A stretch of DNA of 64,000 nucleotides from Sphingomonas kyeonggiensis (GTDB taxonomy: Bacteria > Pseudomonadota > Alphaproteobacteria > Sphingomonadales > Sphingomonadaceae): NCBI RefSeq assembly GCF_014204495.1, contig NZ_JACHLN010000001.1:434001-498000 (forward strand), written 5' to 3'. Position 1 is the stretch's first letter; the number at the start of each line of letters is the position of its first letter. The notes under the pieces were generated by a model, which was given only the letters and a program-made list of their open reading frames with translations, did not search any database and was not told where the DNA came from. Below, in pieces: positions 48,256 through 58,052 of the stretch. Made by a program: the position numbers and the translations under genes.

Positions 48256-50144
48256 AGCGCGAGCCGCGCGGCGATGGCGTCGAACAGCCGGGCGTCGTCC
48301 AGGCTGCCGGTGGCGGGGCCGAAGCCTCCGCATTCGAGGCAGCGTGCCTGCACCGATCCGCCACGGGCGAGCCGGCGCGCATCGCCGATCGCCTGGATCA
48401 GCAACCCGCGCTGGGCGATCGCGGTGCGGGCGAACATGTCCGCCCCCGCCGGCTGGTCGGCCCAGTCGCCTTCCTGGTCATTGTCGCCCAGGAAGCCCTC
48501 GATCATCTTCGCCCAGCCCGACGGCTCCTTCTCGAGATAGACCGCATGGACCTTGGCCGGATCGAGCTTGGCAAGGCGCGCCGCCTCGGCGATCGCGTCG
48601 TTGATCCCGCCGAACCGGTCGACCAGCCCGAGCTGGTGCGCGGTGCCGCCGATCCAGACGCGGCCCTGCGCGATCTCGTTGACCCGCTCGGGGCTCAGCT
48701 TGCGGGCGCCGGCCACCAGCCCGATGAAGCGCGCATAGCCCGCTTCGATCGCCGACTGGAGCAGCTTGTCGGTCTCTTCATTGGTGCCGCCATACAGGTC
48801 GGGCTGGCCGCTGAGCGGCGTGGTCCGCACCCCGTCCACGCCGACGCCGATCTTGGCGAGCGTCTTCTCGAAGGTCGGGATCACGCCGAAGATGCCGATC
48901 GAACCGGTGATCGTGTTCGGCTCGGCGAAGATCGTCTTGCCCGCGGTCGATACCCAATAGCCGCCGCTGGCGGCCAGGCTGCCCATCGAGACGACCACCG
49001 GCAGGCCCTGCCCCTTGGCCTGCTCGATCGCCTGGCGGATCTGCTCGGAAGCGAGCGCCGAGCCACCGGGCGAATCGACGCGGACCACCAGCGCCTTGAG
49101 CTTCTTCTCGGCCAGGCCCTTGAGCAGCGCCGCGCTGATCGTGTCGCCCGCCGCCTTGCCGGGGCCGGCCTTGCCGTCGACGATCTCGCCGGCGATGGTC
49201 AGCACGCCGATCGCGTCGCCGCCGGTCGGCAGCGGATGCGCGGCGACGAAGTCGGCCAGCTTGATCCGGTTGAAATTGCCCGCCGGCTTGCCGCTGGCGA
49301 CGCCGGCGATCTCGGCGACGCGCTTGCCGAAGGCCAGCCGGTCGCCCAGCTTGTCGACGATGCCCAGCGCTAGGTTCGACTTGGCGATATCGCCCTTGGT
49401 GCCCGCCACCACTTCGGCCGGCTTGGCGATATAGTCGGCCAGCTTCGCCTTGGGCCGCGCCTTGGCGACTTCCGCCTGCCACTGCGCCCAGATCGGCTGG
49501 TAGATCGCGAGCTCGGCTTCCTTGGCCTCGGGCGACATGTCGTCGCGCATGTACGGCTCGACCGCCGACTTGAACTTGCCGACGCGGTAGATGTGCGCGT
49601 TGACCCCCAGCTTGTCGAGCAGGCTCTTGTAGAACAGGCGGGTGCCGCCCGGGCCGGTGAACATCGCGCCCCCCAGCGGGTTCACCCAGATCTCGCTGGC
49701 ATTGGCCGCGAGCGCATAGCTGTCATCGGTATAGGCGGTCGCATAGGCCAGCACCGGCTTGCCGCTCTTGCGGACTTCGCCCACCGCGGCGGCGACTTCG
49801 CTGATCGCGGCGGGGTAGCCGCCCATGAAGCGGTCGAGGTCGAGCACCACCGCCTTCACATGATCGTCGGTCTTCGCCGCGTCGAGCGCGCGGACCACGT
49901 CGCGCAGCCGCTGCTGCTTGGCGACATCGCCGCCGCCGAGCTTGGCGAAGGGATCGGCTTCCTCGGGCTGCTCGACCAGTGCGCCGTCGAGCGAGACGAG
50001 CAGCGCGCCGTCGCGGATCGCCGCGGCGTTGGGCTTGGCGGAGAGCGCCGCGAACAGCACCGTGAAGAACAGGAGCATGAAGACCAGGACCAGAAAGTCC
50101 TTGATCCCCACCAGGATCTTCCAGGCGCCTTTGACAAGCTTCAC
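48252..50144 (-). CDS. sppA: Signal peptide peptidase SppA, 67-kDa type
   Basis: 630 residues. An N-terminal membrane helix (about 16-36) anchors two tandem S49 domains. The Lys/Ser dyad is visible: Lys192 in VGKFKSAVEP and Ser393 in SLAASGGYW, 201 residues apart (Lys209 and Ser409 in E. coli). It degrades cleaved signal peptides at the inner membrane. The last 80 residues or so add a segment with CLECGGF that is not part of the E. coli protein. It is first in a two-gene operon with a GNAT gene. Confidence 0.95.
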   Translation of the reverse strand: MKLVKGAWKILVGIKDFLVLVFMLLFFTVLFAALSAKPNAAAIRDGALLVSLDGALVEQPEEADPFAKLGGGDVAKQQRLRDVVRALDAAKTDDHVKAVVLDLDRFMGGYPAAISEVAAAVGEVRKSGKPVLAYATAYTDDSYALAANASEIWVNPLGGAMFTGPGGTRLFYKSLLDKLGVNAHIYRVGKFKSAVEPYMRDDMSPEAKEAELAIYQPIWAQWQAEVAKARPKAKLADYIAKPAEVVAGTKGDIAKSNLALGIVDKLGDRLAFGKRVAEIAGVASGKPAGNFNRIKLADFVAAHPLPTGGDAIGVLTIAGEIVDGKAGPGKAAGDTISAALLKGLAEKKLKALVVRVDSPGGSALASEQIRQAIEQAKGQGLPVVVSMGSLAASGGYWVSTAGKTIFAEPNTITGSIGIFGVIPTFEKTLAKIGVGVDGVRTTPLSGQPDLYGGTNEETDKLLQSAIEAGYARFIGLVAGARKLSPERVNEIAQGRVWIGGTAHQLGLVDRFGGINDAIAEAARLAKLDPAKVHAVYLEKEPSGWAKMIEGFLGDNDQEGDWADQPAGADMFARTAIAQRGLLIQAIGDARRLARGGSVQARCLECGGFGPATGSLDDARLFDAIAARLAL

Positions 50145-50265
50145 TTCGCCGCTCTCCCATGGAAATGCCGGTTCGGGCTACTAGATATGGGCTGTGGAGT
50201 AAACGCCCGTATTAGCGGACCAACACGCCCGTTCGGGGACTCCGAAAAAACGCACTTAACGCCCG

Positions 50266-50294
50266 TTGACGCCGGGCAGGGGCGTACGCATATG
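50266..50294 (+). promoter_or_regulatory. Sigma-70-type promoter of groESL
   Basis: TTGACG (50266-50271), a 17-base spacer and CATATG (50289-50294) give a good housekeeping promoter. Transcription would start near 50301, just before the CIRCE-like operator. Confidence 0.65.
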
Positions 50295-50302
50295 CCGCTC
50301 CG

Positions 50303-50329
50303 TTGGCAGTCGGCGAGTCCGAGTGCCAG
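50303..50329. promoter_or_regulatory. Degenerate CIRCE operator (HrcA site)
   Basis: TTGGCAGTC-N9-GAGTGCCAG. The consensus is TTAGCACTC-N9-GAGTGCTAA; the exact 9-base spacer and most arm bases agree. It lies 33 bases before groES, overlapping the predicted transcription start, so HrcA repression is likely (established mechanism). Confidence 0.8.
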
Positions 50330-50362
50330 AACCATAAACCATTGCATAGAGGATCACTCGCA

Positions 50363-50650
50363 ATGAACTTCCGTCCGTTGCACGACCGCGTGCTCGTCCG
50401 CCGCGTCGAAGCCGAGGCGAAGACCGCCGGCGGCATCATCATTCCGGACACCGCCCAGGAAAAGCCGCAGGAAGGCGAAGTCGTCGCCGTCGGCTCGGGC
50501 ACCAAGAACGACAAGGGCGAGGTCACCCCGCTCGACGTCAAGGCCGGCGACCGCATCCTGTTCGGCAAGTGGTCGGGCACCGAGGTCAAGGTCAACGGTG
50601 AAGACCTCCTCATCATGAAGGAAAGCGACATCCTCGGGATCGTCGGCTGA
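50363..50650 (+). CDS. groES: Co-chaperonin GroES
   Basis: 95 residues from the ATG at 50363. Typical segments are [29 protein letters not shown], with the mobile loop that binds Gro[15 protein letters not shown], and [23 protein letters not shown]. It caps the GroEL chamber. A CIRCE-like operator and promoter are upstream, and groEL follows 62 bases later after a small GC hairpin (CTCGCC/GGCGAG). Confidence 0.98.
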   Translation: MNFRPLHDRVLVRRVEAEAKTAGGIIIPDTAQEKPQEGEVVAVGSGTKNDKGEVTPLDVKAGDRILFGKWSGTEVKVNGEDLLIMKESDILGIVG

Positions 50651-50700
50651 GACTTCGAATCCCTCGCCCTGCGCGGCGAGTCCCCATTTTTCGCAATTGA

Positions 50701-52356
<1,656 letters not shown>

Positions 52357-52382
52357 GTCCTTCGCTCTGCGCACAAAAATGG

Positions 52383-52412
52383 AAGGGCCGGGGAGCGATC
52401 CCCGGCCCTTTT
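52383..52412 (+). terminator. Intrinsic terminator after groEL
   Basis: AAGGGCCGGGGA-GCGA-TCCCCGGCCCTT followed by TT: a perfect 12-bp stem, 26 bases past the groEL stop. Confidence 0.92.
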
Positions 52413-52553
52413 CATGCCCGCCGGCCCGGCGCGGGCGACGTTTCGATACTTTTCCGAAACATTTCTGATTTGCGGCAAACCGAACCGATACCTGCTTGAC
52501 CCTCTTCCGAGGATCAGGGAGGTAGACGGCCATAGACCATTGGGGGTGGTTAC

Positions 52554-52733
52554 GTGATTAATTGGATTGCCGGGCGTGCGCGTTGCATCGGAGGCCGGCA
52601 CGAACGTTCCGAAAAGCATGCACAACGCATCGGCGGGGACGACAAATATGTCAGCAAGTGCCGCTATTGCGGGGTCCACATGACCCGCCGCGCCAAGCGC
52701 GACTGGATCGTCACACCCAAGGCCGCACGCTGA
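52554..52733 (+). CDS. Small zinc-finger-like protein, 59 residues
   Basis: A GTG at 52554, preceded by TGGGGGTGG, opens a 59-codon frame: VINWIAGRARCIGGRHERSE, then KCRYCGVHMTRRAKRDWIV. One C-x-x-C pair (KCRYC), a further cysteine near the N-terminus and nearby histidines suggest a small zinc ribbon, and the basic residues could bind nucleic acid. It lies in what would otherwise be a 493-base gap between groEL and pepF. A TTGACC box about 55 bases upstream could be its -35 element. I do not recognise a named family. Confidence 0.6.
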   Translation: MINWIAGRARCIGGRHERSEKHAQRIGGDDKYVSKCRYCGVHMTRRAKRDWIVTPKAAR

Positions 52734-52849
52734 TCGCCGCCGTCGCGGCGTTTTAGGTCAACAAAACACTTTCCCGCATTCCGAAACCGCGACAGACTGG
52801 CGCCTCTTGCAACGGCGCCGGCCTACAGGCGCGATTTCAGGGACTGGAA

Positions 52850-54712
52850 ATGACCGACCTTACCCGCCGCGAAGCGCTGGCTGTAGCCGCCTTCGCCAGC
52901 GCCACCGCCGCCCTGCCCGCCTGGGCCCGCCAGGCCGCCGCACCCGCCGGCGCCGAATGGGACCTGACCGAGCTCTATCCGAACGAAGCCGCCTGGGAAG
53001 CCGCCCGCAAGCAGGCGCTGGCCGCCGTTCCGGGGATCGCCAAATACAAGGGCCGCCTTGGCGAGAGTGCCGATGTGCTGGCCGAGGCACTGAGCCTCCA
53101 GTCCGATCTCGGCCGCACGATCGCCCGCATCTACACCTATGCCAGCCTGAAGGGCGACGAGGATGTCCGCATCTCCGCCAACCAGGAGAAGCTGGCCCAG
53201 GGCCGCGATCTCTATACCGCGTTCGGCGAGGCCAGTTCCTGGGTCGCACCCGAGCTGCTGACGCTGGGCAAGGCCAAGATCGACAGCTTCCTTGCCGCCA
53301 GCCAGGTGCTGCGCGCCCGCTTCGACTTCGCGCTCGCCGATGCACTGCGCCAGGCCGCGCACACGCTTTCGGCCGAGAGCGAGGCGATCCTCGCCAGCGC
53401 CGGCTCGCCGCTCGACGCGGCCAGCGACATCGCTGGCCAGCTGCGCTCCTCGGACATCCCCTGGCCGACCATCACCCTGTCGACCGGCAAGCAGGTCCGC
53501 CTCGATTCACAGGGCTATTCGCTCAACCGCGACGCCCCCAATCGCGAGGACCGCAAGGCGGTGTTCAAGGCGTTCTGGACCGAGCACGGCAAGTTCCAGA
53601 ACTCGTTCGGCGCAACCTATGGCGGCCAGGTTCGCTCGGACATCTTCTACGCCAAGGCGCGGAAATACCCGACCTCGCTTGCCCATGCGCTGGCCGGCAA
53701 CAATGTGCCCGAGGCGGTGTACCGCACGCTGGTGGCTGAGACGAACAAGGGGCTGCCCCAGCTCCACCGCTATTTCGAGCTGCGCCGCAAGATGCTCAAG
53801 CTGCCGGACATCGGCTATTACGACATCTACCCGCCGCTCGTCTCGATGGACCGCAGCTACACGCTCGACCAGATGCGCGCGACCACGCTGGAAGCGGTGA
53901 AGCCACTCGGCGCCGACTATCAGGCGCGCATCGCCAAGGCGACCGCCGCCAAGTGGATGGATCCCTGGCCGCGCCCCGGCAAGCGCCCGGGCGCATACAT
54001 GAATCCCGGCGCGTTCGACGTGCATCCCTATCTGCTGCTCAACTTGAGCGACAAATATGACGGGATGAGCACCTATGCCCATGAATGGGGCCATGCGCTG
54101 CACTCGCTGCTCGCCAACTCCACCCAGGTCTATGACAAGGCGGACTATCCGATCTTCCTCGCCGAGATCGCCTCGACGCTGAACGAGCAGTTGCTCGTCG
54201 CTCACCTGCTCAAGGGCGCGAAGACCAAGGAGGAGAAGCTCTTCTACCTCGGCCAGCAGATGGAGAATTATCGCGGCACCTTCTTCCGCCAGACCATGTT
54301 CGCCGAGTTCGAGCTCAAGGCGCACGACATGGCGGAAGCGGGCGAGGGTCTGTCAGGCGAGAAGTTCACCAAAGTCTATGGCGAGCTGCTGCGCACCTAT
54401 CACGGCCCGAAGATGATCCTGGAGCCCGAATACGCCAATGAATGGGCGTATATCCCGCACTTCTACAACAGCTTCTATGTCTACCAGTACGCCACCTGCA
54501 TCTCGGCGGCGACGTTCTTCGCCCAGTCGATCCTGAAGGGCGGCGCCAAGGAGCGCGACAACTACCTCTCGGTGCTCAAGGCGGGCGGATCGGACTATCC
54601 GACCGAAATCCTGAAGCGCGCCGGCCTGGATATGGCGAGCCCGGCCCCGTACCAGGCGCTCGTCGCCGACTTCAAGAATGTGCTCGACCAGGCGGAAGCG
54701 CTGATCGGCTAA
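52850..54712 (+). CDS. pepF: Oligoendopeptidase F (M3 family), Tat-exported
   Basis: 620 residues. The N-terminus TRREALAVAAFASATAALPA is a twin-arginine signal, so it is probably exported folded to the periplasm, unlike the cytosolic PepF of Gram-positives. The M3 zinc site is HEWGHALH (about residue 406), followed by FLAEIASTLNE carrying the third ligand Glu. The C-terminus has AGGSDYPTEILKRAGLDM, the PepF-type signature. It degrades short peptides. It converges with an HNH gene (4-base overlap). Confidence 0.94.
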   Translation: MTDLTRREALAVAAFASATAALPAWARQAAAPAGAEWDLTELYPNEAAWEAARKQALAAVPGIAKYKGRLGESADVLAEALSLQSDLGRTIARIYTYASLKGDEDVRISANQEKLAQGRDLYTAFGEASSWVAPELLTLGKAKIDSFLAASQVLRARFDFALADALRQAAHTLSAESEAILASAGSPLDAASDIAGQLRSSDIPWPTITLSTGKQVRLDSQGYSLNRDAPNREDRKAVFKAFWTEHGKFQNSFGATYGGQVRSDIFYAKARKYPTSLAHALAGNNVPEAVYRTLVAETNKGLPQLHRYFELRRKMLKLPDIGYYDIYPPLVSMDRSYTLDQMRATTLEAVKPLGADYQARIAKATAAKWMDPWPRPGKRPGAYMNPGAFDVHPYLLLNLSDKYDGMSTYAHEWGHALHSLLANSTQVYDKADYPIFLAEIASTLNEQLLVAHLLKGAKTKEEKLFYLGQQMENYRGTFFRQTMFAEFELKAHDMAEAGEGLSGEKFTKVYGELLRTYHGPKMILEPEYANEWAYIPHFYNSFYVYQYATCISAATFFAQSILKGGAKERDNYLSVLKAGGSDYPTEILKRAGLDMASPAPYQALVADFKNVLDQAEALIG

Positions 54713-55044
54713 GCCTGTTTCCGCCGCGTCGGCGCATGGAAATCGGGCGGCTTGTCCGCGATCCATGCGACGAAGCGGCGGATATCCTCGCGCTCAAGCA
54801 GCGCGTCGAGCGTAGGATAGAGACGCGCCAGCTCGGCATTGCTCGCGCTGGCGTGGATCGTGCGGTGGCAGATGGGATGGAGCGGCACCGTCTCGCGACC
54901 GCCTTCGCTTTTCGGCAGCACATGATGCCATTCGAGCCGCCGGCCGAGCGGGCGGGCACAAAGCGCGCAGGCTTCGGGCGGCGCAGCACTCGCGGCGGTT
55001 TCCAGCGCCGCCGCGATCTGTTTGCGCCGGACGCGCCCGCTCAT
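54709..55044 (-). CDS. HNH endonuclease-like protein, 111 residues
   Basis: The centre holds CALCARPLGRRLEWHHVLPK and HPICHRTIH: two Cys pairs (CALC and a later C) frame the WHH and N/H residues of a beta-beta-alpha-metal nuclease core. The rest is a helical tail, LDALLEREDIRRFVAWI. The family is the small stand-alone HNH proteins; target and role are unknown. Its start overlaps the stop of the aspartyl-hydroxylase gene (ATGA), so the two are co-transcribed. Confidence 0.82.
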   Translation of the reverse strand: MSGRVRRKQIAAALETAASAAPPEACALCARPLGRRLEWHHVLPKSEGGRETVPLHPICHRTIHASASNAELARLYPTLDALLEREDIRRFVAWIADKPPDFHAPTRRKQA

Positions 55045-55628
55045 CCCGCCAGCTGGCGCAGCAGCCAGTCATTGACCACAAGGTCGATCACCAGATGCAC
55101 GCGGGCCGTATTGCCCGCATTCGTGACGCTGTGCGGATCGGCGAGGCGGAGATACCAGGCCTCGCCCGGGGCCATCGCCACACGCGCGCCATTCAGGCGG
55201 AAATCTACATCTGCATTGGTCACGATCGGTACATGGATCCGCGCGAAGCCATCGGCGACGTCGAGGTCAAGATCCTCATGCTCCTTGATCACCGATCCCG
55301 CCGCCAGCCGCATCAACCGCGCGGAACGGATCGGGCAGGCAAAGGCGTCGATCACGGCCGACACCCCCGGCATGCGCGCGCGCCACACCGTGTCGACGAA
55401 TTCGGTGACGCCCGGCGCGGCATAGATCAGCTGGATCGGATGGGAGACGCCCGCCTGCGCGCGCAACGGCAGCGCACTCCATTCCCCATCATAATTCTGC
55501 TTCACGAAATGCTCGGTCCAGTCGCCCCGTTCGAGAGCCTCGACATCGGCGACGAGCGGCGCGGGATCGAAGGCAAGCGGCAAGCGCACCCGATCGGGCC
55601 AAGCGGATTGTGTGGGTGCCGTTGCCAT
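55041..55628 (-). CDS. Aspartyl/asparaginyl beta-hydroxylase family protein
   Basis: 195 residues from the ATG at 55628. It is a double-stranded beta-helix iron/2-oxoglutarate oxygenase: RLAAGSVIKEHEDLDLD has the H-x-D pair, FARIHVPIVTNADVDFRLNG follows, and the distal histidine and arginine are in WYLRLADPHSVTNAG and ARVHLVIDL. Relatives hydroxylate Asp or Asn residues in proteins or peptides. It is divergent to a sulfotransferase gene 44 bases away and co-transcribed with the HNH gene. Confidence 0.9.
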   Translation of the reverse strand: MATAPTQSAWPDRVRLPLAFDPAPLVADVEALERGDWTEHFVKQNYDGEWSALPLRAQAGVSHPIQLIYAAPGVTEFVDTVWRARMPGVSAVIDAFACPIRSARLMRLAAGSVIKEHEDLDLDVADGFARIHVPIVTNADVDFRLNGARVAMAPGEAWYLRLADPHSVTNAGNTARVHLVIDLVVNDWLLRQLAG

Positions 55629-55672
55629 ATTAGCCTGACTGCTCCTTCCCAGAGACCCTATCCCAGCGCCCG

Positions 55673-56833
55673 ATGATTGCAACGCCACCAACTCCGATCG
55701 AGGCGTTCCGCGCCGCAGTCATGGCCGACCCCGCCGCCCAGGCGCAGCTGGCTGAACCCTTTGACCCAGCCGTGTTCGAGGCAGAGGCGATCGCCTGGGC
55801 CGCGGCACGGGGCATCCCCCTCACCGCGCAGGATCTGGCCGGATGCGGCTGTCCCGATCCGATCGGCATGTTCCGTTTCAGCGCGGCCCCGGTCATGCAG
55901 GCCGAATGGCCGCCCGAAGGCTGGCTCCCGGTCGGCTTCGTGCGCGGGCCACAGCCCGCGATCCAGTGGTTCCACTTCGCCGGCATCTCGCCCAGCACGC
56001 CCTTCTTCGAGGATGCGGTGCTCGAGGCGGGCGGGCGGCCGTTCAACCGCCTGTTCCGCACCGCCACGCCACTTGAAGGCTTTGTCGGCCGGACGGACTT
56101 GCGCGCGCCTTCGGGCCTGATCTTCCATATGTCGCGCTGCGGCTCGACGCTGGTCTCGCAGATGCTCGGGGCCGCGCCCGGCCATGTCTCGATCTCCGAG
56201 ACTTCGGTGCTGGACGCGATGATCCAGTACCCGTTCGAGGATCCCGACATGCACGCCGACGCGCTGCGCGCGCTGGTCCACGCCTATGCCCGCGGCGCCG
56301 GGCATTTGTTCCTCAAGCTCGACAGCTGGCATACGCGGGCGCTGCCGCTGCTTCGCCGTGCCTTTCCGACCACGCCCTGGATCTTCCTCTACCGCGACCC
56401 GGTCGAGGTGCTGGTATCGCAGCTGCGCCAGCGCGGTGCCCAGACGGTGCCCGGCATCGTGCCGCTGGAATGGTTCGGCCTGGCGCCAGAGGACGCCTGG
56501 CTACCCGAGCGCAACTTCATCGCGCGGGTGCTCGAGCGCACCTGCCAGGCCGTGATCGAGCACGGCGGGGGCCAGGGGTTGCTCGTGAACTATGCCGAGC
56601 TGCCCGGTGCCTTTTTCGATCGGATTCTGCCGCATTTCGGCGTGGCACCGGAAGCGCCGGCGCGGAAGGCGATGGAAGCGGCGGCCACACGCTATTCCAA
56701 GGCGCCGGGAACCCGTTTCACCGCCGACGGAGAAGCCAAGCGACGCGAAGCCGATCCCGAGCTCCGCGCTGCCGTGGATCACCATATCGCACCGGTCTTC
56801 GCCGAGCTGGAGGCCGTCCGCGCGGCGAGCTAG
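55673..56833 (+). CDS. Sulfotransferase family protein with Nif11-like N-terminus
   Basis: 386 residues. Residues about 8-56 (IEAFRAAVMADPAAQAQLAE to GIPLTAQDLAG) resemble the Nif11-type leader domain, which elsewhere recruits peptide-modifying enzymes. After it comes a sulfotransferase domain: the phosphosulfate loop FHMSRCGSTLVSQML (151-165) and the 3'-phosphate site YRDPVEVLVSQL (240-251) bind PAPS. It should sulfate a hydroxyl, perhaps one created by the divergent beta-hydroxylase; that coupling is inference. The Nif11 call is by eye. It converges with manC (4-base overlap). Confidence 0.85.
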   Translation: MIATPPTPIEAFRAAVMADPAAQAQLAEPFDPAVFEAEAIAWAAARGIPLTAQDLAGCGCPDPIGMFRFSAAPVMQAEWPPEGWLPVGFVRGPQPAIQWFHFAGISPSTPFFEDAVLEAGGRPFNRLFRTATPLEGFVGRTDLRAPSGLIFHMSRCGSTLVSQMLGAAPGHVSISETSVLDAMIQYPFEDPDMHADALRALVHAYARGAGHLFLKLDSWHTRALPLLRRAFPTTPWIFLYRDPVEVLVSQLRQRGAQTVPGIVPLEWFGLAPEDAWLPERNFIARVLERTCQAVIEHGGGQGLLVNYAELPGAFFDRILPHFGVAPEAPARKAMEAAATRYSKAPGTRFTADGEAKRREADPELRAAVDHHIAPVFAELEAVRAAS

Positions 56834-57891
56834 CCGCTCTTCTGCATCGCCTCGATGATCTTCTTCACTTCCTGGCTGCGCCCGCGCGGCAACACCAGCA
56901 CGTCATCGCCCGAGACGACCACGATCAGGTCCTCCACGCCGACCAGGGCGACACGCTTGCCGCCCTCGGCACGCACCAGGCAGTTGCTCGATTCGATCAC
57001 CACGGCATCGCCGCGCACCACATTGCCGCCGGCATCGGCATGGCTGATCGCGTGGAGCGCGTCCCAGCTGCCGACATCGCTCCAGCCCATCGTGACCGGC
57101 ACCACCGCCACGCGCGGCGCCTTTTCCATCACCGCATAGTCGATCGAGTCCGAAGGACTGGCGGCAAAGCTGTCCGCATCGGGCCAGATCCGCGCGCCGT
57201 CGCGCCGGCCCTTTTCCATCGCCTGCTGCGCGGCCGCGAGCATTTCCGGCGCGTAGCTCGCCAGGGCTCCCAGATAGATGTCGGCGCGGAACAGGAAGAT
57301 GCCACCGTTCCAGGTATGCCCGCCATGGGCCAGCATCTCCTCCGCCTTTTCGCGCGGCGGCTTCTCGACGAAGCGCTCGACCCGGTGGACGCCGTCGCCG
57401 ATCGCTTCGCCCACCTTGATCCAGCCATAGCCAGTCTCGGGCACGTCGGGCGTGATCCCGAAGGTGACCAGCCAGCCGTCGCGGACCAGCGGCAACGCCG
57501 CCTGGATCGCGGCATGAAAGGCATCGACATCGGTGATGACGTGATCGGACGGCATCACCAGCAGCGGCTCGGCCCCGCCGCCCGCGGCAATCGCGGCGAG
57601 CGCGATCGCGGGCGCGGTATTGCGGCCGATCGGCTCGAGCACCAGCGCACGCGCCGTGCTGTCGGCGGCCGCGAGCTGCTCCTCAACCATGTCGGCATGA
57701 TGCGCATTGGCGACGACGATCGGCGGACCGAACTGCTCCCCGGCGGCGCGGCGCGCGGTGAGCTGCAGCATCGTCTCCTCGGCGGTGAGCGAAAGCAGTT
57801 GCTTCGGCTTCTCCGCCCTGGACATCGGCCACAGGCGCGTGCCCGATCCTCCCGACAGGATGACAGGGACGATCGGTTGCGAATCCGACAT
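56830..57891 (-). CDS. manC: Mannose-1-phosphate guanylyltransferase, single-domain
   Basis: 353 residues, containing only the nucleotidyltransferase part; the C-terminal phosphomannose isomerase domain of bifunctional ManC is absent. The N-terminal VPVILSGGSGTRLWPMSRAEKPKQ is the family signature, and ETGYGWIKVG and VEKPPREKAEEM are conserved. It makes GDP-mannose for polysaccharides. It lies divergent to epsB, the first gene of the exopolysaccharide module, with 161 bases of shared control region. Confidence 0.93.
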   Translation of the reverse strand: MSDSQPIVPVILSGGSGTRLWPMSRAEKPKQLLSLTAEETMLQLTARRAAGEQFGPPIVVANAHHADMVEEQLAAADSTARALVLEPIGRNTAPAIALAAIAAGGGAEPLLVMPSDHVITDVDAFHAAIQAALPLVRDGWLVTFGITPDVPETGYGWIKVGEAIGDGVHRVERFVEKPPREKAEEMLAHGGHTWNGGIFLFRADIYLGALASYAPEMLAAAQQAMEKGRRDGARIWPDADSFAASPSDSIDYAVMEKAPRVAVVPVTMGWSDVGSWDALHAISHADAGGNVVRGDAVVIESSNCLVRAEGGKRVALVGVEDLIVVVSGDDVLVLPRGRSQEVKKIIEAMQKSG

Positions 57892-57921
57892 GAGTTACGG
57901 ACCTCCTGAGAAAATCTGATT

Positions 57922-57937
57922 TGGTGCTTTGCCCGCA
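57922..57937 (+). promoter_or_regulatory. Weak sigma-54-type GG-N10-GC core upstream of epsB
   Basis: TGGTGCTTTGCCCGCA keeps the GG and GC dinucleotides at the spacing required for sigma-54 promoters but agrees poorly elsewhere. It is noted because PrsR, encoded 3.5 kb downstream, is a sigma-54 activator. Confidence 0.2.
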
Positions 57938-58052
57938 CAATCAAACACATGGCTTTGACCACAGTTTCGTGACGGCCTCCAGATTTTTCATCCCGCCGGC
58001 GTAACGTCCGCCATGTCGGATTTGTTTACACTTCGCCCGTACAAAAGGCGGC

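Noticed and set aside
57922..57937. A confident sigma-54 promoter before epsB
   Set aside because: Only the GG and GC dinucleotides fit the consensus, which chance would often produce in this DNA.
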